This document shows, in pieces, positions 23,600-35,500 of a stretch of DNA of 64,000 bases. Numbering within the stretch: position 1 is the stretch's first letter; every line of letters begins with the position of its first letter. The notes below the pieces were generated by a model that was not told where the DNA came from, made no database searches, and saw only the letters and a program-made list of their open reading frames with translations. The position numbers and the translations under genes were made by a program. Location of the stretch: NCBI GenBank assembly GCA_964247055.1, contig OZ176057.1, forward strand, positions 2,046,001 through 2,110,000. The letters are read 5' to 3'. The DNA is from Paragordius varius (lineage: Eukaryota; Nematomorpha).

Positions 23600-26500
23600 C
23601 TACACAAAAAATAATTTATTAAAGAGATGAGAATTTTTATGGCATTACATGCGTGATGGGATAATGTGCAAATGTGTTTAAAACAGTGCCCGCGGGCTGC
23701 ATGCCACCCTAAAAGTATATTTTTATGCCTGAATTATTTCATAATTTTTTGATATAATATACTTATTTTGAGTATAAATACTCCAAAGTATCAAACAACT
23801 ATGAAAATTTTATTGGCATGGCATTAGGAACAAAAAAATATATTTTGGCCCTAAATATTTTAGGTGAGTGTCACGGGTATAATTGATAGGGCGACAGACT
23901 CTCACGTTGTATATGTGAAGTGCTGAATTTCGCTACCATTACTGTCAGACCTGGACAAGAGAGTATTAAAGCTTTCACAAGTCCTTACCCTCTAGAGAAA
24001 AAAAGAAATCTAATTTGTGTATTTATTTAAAAACCTTTTGTGTAAACATTCCATATTATGCGTCAACAATGGATTATTTGAGATGAATGAGTCGAAATAA
24101 ATGAAGGTTGTTAACTTATAAATATAAATCAGGTAATACGGATTTTTATTAATTACAGTAAAATTAAAATTTTACAGGCAAAACGTATACATATAAAGAT
24201 AAATATTTTCTTAAAAAAGACAACCATAATATACATAATAAATCCTAAATTATTTAATTCCAACTGTAAAATAATAATTGATTGAGTACCAAATTTACAT
24301 GTGTTTTAATACTTTGCAAGAAAAATTAAGTTTAAAAAAGCACAATCTTAAAAAAATTGTTGTACCACACAGTTTCAATTTTTTATAGATCTATTAATCA
24401 ACGTCTGTTTATTCAAAATATGTGAAAATTTACTTGTCATAAACATCGACCCAGGGGGAAAGGGGATTATCTATATCCCGTACATTTTCCCAAATCTCAA
24501 TACTCTCATCTTTTGTGAGAGATTTTTGAAGAGCACGTGACCTGAGCGTATTTGAACGCCTAAATTTTTGCCGACCTTTACAGCAGCAATCCCAAACAAT
24601 CCATATCCAATTAATTTCAATCACTTTGAAGCGTTGAACTATAGTTATCACTATGGTAAGGAAACAACCAACACTGATGGAAACGACATTACCCAAAAAC
24701 ATTGGGAAAATTTCACCTGGGACATTATGATGAAATGTTTTAAAATATGTATTGGTTAGAAATCAACATTTATATTATTTTATATTGTTTTGAATTACTG
24801 TATGAATAAATACACATTGCTAATGCTTCATTAATTAGTGCCAGATAGCATAAAAGCAACGGCATTATTATTGGATAATAGCAGTTAAAAGCGAAAAAAT
24901 TTACCAAATATTTTCTTTTGCTTTATATCTGGTGGTATATTATCAAAAATATAGCAATGTATATTTGCTTATATTGTAATGCAGTTTTAAATAAAATTGA
25001 ATCATGTAATTCATTTTATACAATATAATACTTGAATGTTGAAAAAAGGAGTGTGGTCGACCAATACTACTGCTGCTATTTGACGAAAAGTGTGATGATT
25101 GTTGTTTCACATCTTCGCTGTATTCAGACCAGGTAACAAGCAGCCACGTGAGTAATCCAAAAATACAGCCAAACGTTCCACTACAAAAGACCGCTAAGCC
25201 CGTCACCTGACTCCAAAAAAGACTGAAACAAATGGGAAATATGGCACTCCCGATGAGAATTCCCATCACATTATAAAGCCAATTGAGGTTAATCTATGTA
25301 TATTCGTATGTATACGGCGTGTCCACATAAAAAATAACCTATATTCAGATATAGCAAGATTATCATGGTGCATTTTGGCCGTTACGAGCGATATAAGAAA
25401 GTAATTTACGATTTTATGGTACTCCGTATCAAAATATGGCAAATTTCCTTTTTTTAAAAATTTTTTTTTAGCCAAATCTAAATGCTACATGCCAAAAAAT
25501 ACCAGTAAATACATAAACTACATATACCATTTACAGTTCAATTTCACCCTTAAACAATTCAAATTCACCCTTGAACAATTCAAATTGACCCTTGAACAAT
25601 TCAAATTCACCCTCGAACAATTCAAATTCACCCTCGAACAATTCAAATTCACCCTCAAATAAAAGTTTTGTTTTAAATTAAAATAATACTAAAAAAATAA
25701 TAAACTATACCATAAACATATATTTCATATTAATAATGAATTATACTAGTTCGAAAACACATAATTTATTTTTAGGGTGAATTTGAATTGTTCGAAGGTG
25801 AATTTGAATTGTTCAAGGGTGAATTTGAATTGTTCAAGGGTGAATTTGAATTGTTCGAGGGTGAATTTGAATTGTTCAAGGGTGAACTTGAACTGTAAAT
25901 GGTATATAAAAAGTAAAACAATAGTTTTAAATTTTTTTTTATCAGGCTCCTAAAGTAACAAATTTTTCGCTTTACCAAAATGGGTTAGTTATTTTAATGT
26001 TAAAGCAAAAATGCCGTAGTCGTGAGATAAAAATTAATATATGCTAAATTTTAATATCATCCAAAAATATTTTTAATAATCATTTAAAAAATTCGATTAT
26101 TTGCAAATTTTCGTTGAAGCATAATATTTTTACCTCAAAATTTGGATTAAAAAAAGTGTTCTTCTTCGAATTCGTTAAAAATAAATTCTATATCACCAAA
26201 TTTAAAACAAACCAACCTTTATATTAAAAATCTAAAGCGATAAAAATAATCAGTATCATATAATACCCCTTTTTTACCATGCCTCAGATAGTAAAGCACT
26301 CTATAACAAAATTTTGTCAAAATAAAATTTTTAAAAATTATGCTTAGAAAATTTAGTTGAGAAAATTTAGCATATTTTTTCGTAATCCCGGCGTTTTTGC
26401 GTTTATTTTAAGGGAATTAGTTCACCTTAGAAGGGCAAAAAAACTTGGAATTTTCAGAGCCTTAATAAATTTTTTGGAATTGTTTTGCTTTTTATATATA

Positions 26501-29500
26501 GTTTGTAATATATTTTATTATTTTTTGGAATCAACTATTTAGCTTTGGCAAAAATAAATTTAAGTTCGCAAATGTTGCCATTTTCTCATATGGAGAGCAC
26601 TTTAAATAACAATTTTATATAAATTATAGGGCCAAAATTAAAAGAACCATGATAATCCTGATACATTGTTAGATTATATATACATATCTTAATAAAATTT
26701 CGTTTAAAAGGTTCCATGTCAAACTATTTGGACGCCATTTTTATTTTGAAAATTTTTGCAAAATATCGTGTTCATTTATTTTTTAAGGTGTATTATTTTT
26801 CAATTTAGCCAATGCACACATGTCACGCTGACTAAATTTTTACCTTTGAGTTTTACCTTAAAATAGGTAATATCAAGTGTTTTTTAAAAAAAGTTTTTTA
26901 TGTAATTCCGGTTTATTGATGTTATCTAAGTGCAAAATTTTGTCATGGTTTCTTTTCCTTCCATAATTTAATTATTTAATTTTAAACAAGCCTGGGGTAT
27001 CCAACTATCCCAATTTGATTCGAAGGACTATAATAAATGTGTTGTACCAAGTGTCAAATATATTGTAATATTTTAATATGTATAGCTAAGAAGGTACCAA
27101 CTAGATTTTTTTTATATTTTGTCAAAGCCTATATCAATTATTAATTAAGCTAGGTAGTAAAATTTAAAGAAATAATAAAACGTCGGAATTTGTTCGCTAA
27201 ATTTTTTTATAAATATGTTATATGTTAAAAAAATAAAATCCATATTAATTTTTATCCGCTCAAATAATTATTCCATTATATAAAATTGAATAAAACAGTG
27301 TCGGAATAAAATATTTTAAATTATTTCCTAGATTATGATATATTTTAACGAGATTTTTATAAAAGGATCATTTAGTTTTACCAAAATTATATTTAAAAGT
27401 TTTTTTGAAATATTTCGATATAGATATAGAGTAATTATATACTTTAATCATTCGCAAGACCTAAAACCAAAAGCAACATGTTAATAATGGTATACTTTTT
27501 AATCAGAATATAATTATAAGGATATTTTTTATACTTCCTGATTCAGGTTTATATAAATTTGAAGTAGCCATCATTTGTTGTAAAATTAATGGTAATTTAT
27601 GGTAAAAATAGTTAAAAATAGTTTTAATATGTTAGAAAATTTTCAATAAATTTTTTTCAACTTTTTTTTTATAAATTTAAACCTGAACTGCGTTTAGGAA
27701 ATATGTTAATGGTAGGATGGAAAAAGCTACAAAAAGAGTAATCCATGATCTTCGATTTTCCATATCCAAATAGTAAGTTCTGTAAGGACCATGAACTTTG
27801 CATTTAAACACGATGGGTGAAATCATGCCCGTATTTTTATTTCGATTTCTTTCTCGCAAGCTTTCAATATTACTAATATAAGAAGCATTCATATAATATT
27901 TAAATATTTTTCAAGTTTTGGCACACCCATGTTATGGTTTTATTGAAAATAAAAATCGATATGAACTCATAATTAATTGAAATTGTATGTAATATTATTT
28001 AATACAATGGAATAAAAGTTACATTTATTTTAGAAAGCATAGATACTTCAAATTGGGGTATCTAATACCCCAGACTATATTTAAATTGATATTTTTAATA
28101 AAATACTGAAAGAAACGGTCCCAATTAAAATTTATGCTATCTTAATAAAAATTATATAAATTCGAAATATGTGAAAAAAATTAGTTTTGGATAGCTTCAA
28201 ATTATCTCGACGCCATTTTTATTTTACAACATTTTTGCAAATCTTGTATATATTTAGAAGTTAATATTATAGCTCATTATTTTTTTAAATCACAACTAAA
28301 TTGATAGAACATATAAAGTGGTTTATTTTGAATTATTAATTTAGCTAATGCTACAATTAAGTATGGCTAAATTTATAACTTTTGGTTTTGCCGAAAAATG
28401 AGTTATATCAATTATTTTTAAATATATTTCGGTTCTTAATTTATGTAAGTGCAAACTTTTGCCATGTTTTACATTCATTGTTTATTTTTCCAATTTAATT
28501 CAAATCGTCTGGGGTATCCAAACGACCCCAATTTGAATTTAAGGACTGAAACGAATGTGTTGTATTAAAATAAAGCGTATTTACAGTAAAATTTAATATT
28601 ATTTGACCAAAACGTAAAAATATAAGACAAATATTTTATTCTACCAACCATACTTTTTGATTTTTTTAAATACTCATTATTTTAAACTTCAAACTTACGA
28701 TTTAAATTAAATGATAGTGATAGGATAAATTAAGGTTTAAAAAAGTATTGTTATATTTTGGAAAAAAATTTGTCTTAATATTACATTTTGTTGTATAATT
28801 TCAATTTTTACTCTAATATTCGCCAAAAAAATTAAAAATTGGGGGATTGTAATTTAAAATATCCATATATAATATTAATATTTTAAATTATCTTTAAAGA
28901 CTTAATAAATAATCATTTTTAAGACATTTTTTTCAAAATTTATGCATCTCGTTTTTCAAAAACAAAATTTTTTATCTTACATTGGTTGTTTAATCTTTTT
29001 ATAAAGGGTGGGATTCCGGATTTGGATCGTATCATGAAATAATTTATAATCACAATATTTATACTTCGAGGTAATCTGAGGCGATTTTTTTACGTAAGGC
29101 TTTGTGTACAACTAATGATTTTACAGATTATTAGAAACTGGATTTTGTCATTAGCGCATTTTCTTGCCCCAACCAACACCGCGAGGAGGTGGAAATAGGA
29201 CTTTGTTGGCCTTGTTTAATCTCTTTACGGTATAAAAATATTTTAGGAGCCCAAAAATTTAATCAACGTTTCGTTTGAGGTTAAACTATGTGTAAAAGGG
29301 CACTTCTAGTGTTAATAGCATTTATAACATATAATTTATAGCTTAAGTGTAATTTTTATTTAGGTGGAAATTAAACATTAGAGTTTAAGTTTTAATTATA
29401 GATATAAAGCGTATAAACTAAAAAACAAATATATTTTTTAATGGAATAATTTTTCTTACTTTGATTTTTTTACGTAAAATAATTAATTTTAATTTACAAA

Positions 29501-32500
29501 TATGTAATTTAATGCATTTTCCCTGTTTCGCAACCCCAAAACGATTAGTTGTAATTGAAAAGACAGGGTTATAAAAAATGATTTTTTATAAAAAAACTTT
29601 AATTGTAGTTTAATATAAAATTTCGTCAATATCAATTTAAACTACCGTAAATTAAAAAATCTATTAAAATGATAAAATATCTTTAAAAATAGCAAATTTA
29701 AAAATAGTACATTAACATATCCGCAAAAGGAATTTATTCACTCTTAAGTTACGGATTTGAAATTGTCCTATTCTTAAATTTGCTATAATAAATTTTTTAT
29801 GATTTTATACTCATAATAAAAACAATTTTATAAAAAAAGCCACCATATAAAACAGAGTACAGTATAAAAAATTTGATTAAATTTAAAAATGTAAAATGCA
29901 AAACACCTGTCATCTGTTGTACAATCGGTACAATGAGTTTTACTGACACAAACACACTTATCACGGGCTGAGGATTTGCGCCCCCTTTGTTTTCCACACA
30001 GCAAACAGCTGTTATTATCATTGGTTCTTCTATACGGCTTTAACACATATATAAATACCGTATGAATAAGTATACATTATATACAGTCATGTATACTTTA
30101 TTTTATCAAAAAATTTATTTTCTTTCGTTAAATGGCATAGAGAATGGAAAAAACAAGAGCTCTATGGTATTAACAATATTTCATCAAAAAAGTAAAGAAT
30201 TACCATAGAGCTCTTGTTTTTTCCATTCTTTACCAAATATTAATTTATGCCCATTTAATGAAAAATAAATGATAAAATAAAGGATACATGACTGTATTTT
30301 ATTTATAATTGCATTAGAGTAAACATTGAATTAACAGACAAAACGGTATTATATAAAGTAAATCTCAAATTATCCTATGAAATCATTTAAGTACAATTAT
30401 AAAATACGTTGATTGTGTTACCATCTTTCATTTTTATTTTATACTTTGCAAACTTAAAACAATCATTTATAAATTAAAAAAATAAGATTCAAACAGTAGT
30501 TTTGTAGAAAAAAATATTTATATGCCTTTAAATTTTTACGTTTCCAAATTTCGATTTTTACTGTACATAAAGAAAGCAAAGGGAAATTGGCTAATATATA
30601 GTAAAAAAAGAAACAAAAACCCATGGGAAAATTCTGTTGCCCTTTACTTTTTATGCTATCTGGTGGCGAAATCAATGAAATACTAGCAATTAAGGTACAT
30701 ATACGAAATCAGTAATTATTCAAAGTGTATACAGACAATGCGCTGAAAATTCAAAAATGAAATAATTTGCCTAAAAATAAACCATATTTTTTTAACCTTT
30801 TTAATCTTTAAACGTATAATTCGTTTTGGAATGATAAATAATGTAAATTGGTACTCTAGAAGAATATATAATTTAAAATTGCATTAAACAGGTGTATGTG
30901 GAAATAATAATGTTGAGAATGGTGGTTGGGTGATTGTTTATACAATAGCATATGGGTAAAAAACAACAAATGGTTAAAATTACAATATCTTACAACATTT
31001 AATTTTATTTAATTATAGACAAAATTTCTTTTATATCATACGCTACTATATTAATGAATGCCGATGCCCAACAATAATCTAAATTATTCAACATTTCAAG
31101 CGCATACTCTAATTCATGTAGGAAATATTTATGGTTAAAGAAAGTTATGGTTGTTTGTTTTTAGAAAAAATTATTGTATTTTTTACGTTATGTCGTCCGT
31201 ATACTTAAATTTTAACTGTACAGAAAAAATTGAAATTATACGGAAACGTTAAAATATAAAAACAATTTTTTTTTCAAAAGACAACCATACTTTTCTTAAC
31301 TTATTGTTTCGAATTGCATATTATAGAATTGATATCTATATTGGTGACACAATAAATATTTTTTAAAATTGTAATTATATAATTTGTATGAGAAAAATTA
31401 TGGTTTAAAAAAGTATGGTTGTCTTTAAAAAAAATATTTGCCTTTATATTTTAACAATTTGTCCGTATTTCAGTTTTCATTGTTAAAGTATGGTTATTAC
31501 CTTTAAATAAGTTTGAAAAATATCATAGGTTATGATGGAAGATACGGCTAGTATGTTGGAGGCACCTGTAGAGGTTATAGCCATGAGAAGTAGGAGGTAT
31601 AGTAGAAAAGCCCCTTTCGGTCCCAATATATAGGTAAACACTAGCGGTAAAACTAAACCTACATACCAAAAAATAATTTTTAGACCTTATTTATGCTCCA
31701 AACTTTAACACTTACTATTTACACCCCTCAAATTCACATTATATATTTTTTTGAATATAAATACCTAATTTTTTTGTCATTTTATTTAAAAATGAAATAA
31801 GATTTAAAATTAGCATGATAAAGAAAAAATAATCAAATATGCACATGCCATAAATTATTATTTCATATCAATAAGGATAAAATTAGCCCAAAAATACTTA
31901 ATTTGTTTTTTAGTTTGAATTCGGAATATTCATGGGTAAATTTAATATGTTCAAAGGTAAATTTGTGGTGTAAATGGTAAAAATTTTTTTAGACAATTCA
32001 CTAATTTTAATTATTGCTAATACAATGTTATAAACTAAAAATGAAAGTGAATAAAAGTAATAATTACCAATAAAAAATAAATTAAGAGATATAAAATAGT
32101 CTTCCATATTATATCGTCCATAATTTATTATAAATATTAGCATTCTTCTTGCATAATTTAGTTTGACCCCTCCACGTTCTTTACTTATTAAATATTTTTT
32201 ATATTTGAAAAAACTATTTTTAACAGCTATCATATTAGTATTTCTGTTCTGACCTCTGTCTATATCCTGATCGGAGAGAAACCGTTTTCCAGCCCTAAAT
32301 TCCAGGGATCTATAACACAAGCCTGCAGCAGTTGCCAGCGTGAATGGGATAGCAAACCAAAGTAAACCGCCAAGGACAAAGCCTAAAACAGCATTTCGCG
32401 GTTTACATGCCACAGCACAATTCCAATACGATTGATCAATGAATACTGCTCCGAAATTACCTACGTATGCGATTATTATATCAAAATATTTAGGGTTCAT

Positions 32501-35500
32501 GAAAAATTACAGTCTGTGGATATGAATTAGCCTTATCTTTATTTAAACTAGTTAAAGGGCCTTTTAATTAGCATGTCAGTAGCAATATGTATGAGATTTT
32601 TCGTTTATATTAGTCCAAAATTTAAATGAACACTATATTTTCTGTTTACAGTTTTTAAAAAATGTAACTAATTAAAACGAAACATCTATGGCTACTGACA
32701 TGTAAATTACATACCCTTTTATCCATTTAAAATACAGATATGGCTTATTAGTGCACGTTACTTTAAAATAATGAAAACTAATTTAGAAAGTTTTTTTTGA
32801 AGTAAGCGCGTGAAATTCAAGGCATGGAATGTTATGTTTAAAAGAATTTTCAATTTTAACATATAATTTTTATAAGGGGTAGAGATTAATACGTATTCTT
32901 TTACAGTAAAAACTGAAATTATACTGACAAAAAGTAAAAATATAAAGACAAATATTTTTTTATAAGGCAACCATACTTTTTAATCTTGTTTTTTTGAAAT
33001 ATAACTCATTGTTTAAAAAGAAAAAATGTAAAATAAAGATATATATGACTAACACAATCAATTCTATATTTTACAGTTGTAATCAAATAGTTAATATTGG
33101 ATTAACGTTTAAAAAAGTATGGTTGTATTTTTAATAAAAACATTTGTCTTGTATTTCGCGTTTTGTCCATATAATTTCAATTTTACTGTATGTTGAGCCC
33201 CAATTTTTTAAATTTGATTTAGATTTCCTAAAAAGCGGTTATAAATAGTAACAAAGTATAATATATAATTTAATATTTTATTTTTAAATTTTTATCAATT
33301 TAATAAATTAACTCTTTTCAATTACCTTTTGGAGTACTTTTATTTTCCAGAACGTTTTCTAATTTGAATATCGTAGAAATATGAAAGTGATTAAGCCAAT
33401 TTTAAAATATACTTTCTTTAGCCTTTTAGACGCATTATAGATTTTTTTTAAAAAATATAAATTGAAAAAAATGCTCTTCTCAAAATCTTTTGCCCCATCT
33501 ATTTCTATACTTTTTTAATCGCTAAGCAACAGGCAAATAAATATATATAATGATTAGAAAATGTAAATAATTAACTTTAAAAAGCTTTCAAGCTACATTT
33601 TGCAGGAAAAACTTGATATATTAATTTAATATCAGATGATCGTTTCAAGTGTGTTTAGGGCTCTCTTAATTTTAGACTCTAGAAGTTATAAAACCGTAAA
33701 AATTATAAGCTTTATCTAACATGAGAAGAGTGTTTGATAATAAATTTTAACTAAAATAAATGTCAAAACTCTAGTTTTACAAAATTAAGCTCTAGGATAT
33801 AAAATTATCCCAAAAGGAAACTATGACAGAAAAGGTAATGAAGTGTTAATAACGTATAGTCTTTATTTTCGTTTGCATTAACTGGATATAAATATAAAGA
33901 TGGGACCAATATAAGCATCATTGAAACAGATACCTGCGTAACAATTGTAAAAAATAACAAATAAATTAAAATCTACAATTGCAAAATTCAATTTACAAAT
34001 TCTTGGTATAATTTTATACTAAAATTAATACCAATTTTCCCCTTATAAAATATTTTAAATGTTCATCCAAAAATATATCAATTGTTTCGATATTTTACAT
34101 TGATTGGTAAAAATTTAATTATAAATGCCATTAAATATATATTGGATTTTATAAAGATAATCCGTTCTTTGTGTTTATTTCCTAAAGTGGCCCGCGAAGC
34201 CATTTTTCACCCCTGGTCTTAATATACAATAGAATCTAAACCAAATTTTAGGTAAAAATTAATCTTTGTTATTTCTTTATAAAATCAGTTTCATTTTATG
34301 TTTTGGCATTGTTTATAAGGTAGCAAAAATTAAAATTATATTCACTATGTATACCTATAACATTGATTATGCCAAACTGCAAACCAGGTAGGGAAAGAAG
34401 CGTCAAAAGACTTTCATGATAATTTTCGGATGGTCCTTGTAGACAATACAAATATTTGTACATTTGACGTATCCCTCCTGGTATATAATAGAAAAATTAC
34501 CTAAAAATGAAGTTATCATTTGAGTTAAACAATTTTTGGACTGCTATCTACCACATAAGATATTTTTGATGTGTCAAATAAAATGCGAAGTATAAACCTT
34601 ATTCGTAAATTTTTTAATTACTAAAATTATTATATATATATATATATATATATACAGTTAAAATTAATTATACGAACAAAACGTTAAAATATAAAGACAA
34701 ATATTTTTATCCAAAAGACAACCATACTTTTTGAAATCTATTTTCCTATTTAGCTTAGTTACAATTGAAAAATATAGATTTTATGCTGTTAGTGATATAT
34801 ATCACTATTTCTTCAATCGATTCGAATTGGGGTATCTAAATACCTCAGATTTAATTAAAGTAGTATTTTCAAAAAAATACAGAAGGAAACTGTCCCAATA
34901 TAAATTTATAATCCTAAAAGGAATTATATAAATAAGCCAAAATATCTTAATATTCTTTTGAAAAAAAAGTTCGACGTCATTTTTATTTTACAAAATTTTT
35001 GCAAAATATCGTCTTCAAATAATTTTAAAGGTAAATATATAGCTAATTTTTTATTTAATTAACATCTAACATTGATAGAAATAGAAAAAATGGTTTATTT
35101 TGTATGCTTTTTCAATTTTACCATTGCAGACATATCTCGTTGACTAAATTTTCCCCTTTTTGGCTTAAAATAAGTAAAAACAAGTATTTATAAATTTTTC
35201 TATATATTTCGGTTTATTAAAAGGGCAATTTGCCATGGTTTCGATTCTTTCCATATGTTTAAATAATTTAATTTTAAACAGGCCTGGAGTAATCAACTAC
35301 CCCAATTTGAATCGAATGACTAAAATGAATGAATTGTATTCAAGTGTTAAACAATGATTTATATTAAAAAAATTATTTTAAAATTATGGTTGTCTTTTAA
35401 AAAAAATTTTTTTATATTTTTACGTCATGTCCGTATAATTTCAGTTTTTACTATATATATACATATAAGTGTGTAATACTAAAAAAATTTTACGTTTTTG

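Noticed and set aside
25772-25978. Open frame rich in Asn/Ser/Pro repeats (minus)
   Set aside because: It is a translation of the 21-bp foldback arm. All frames are open because the unit is a multiple of three.
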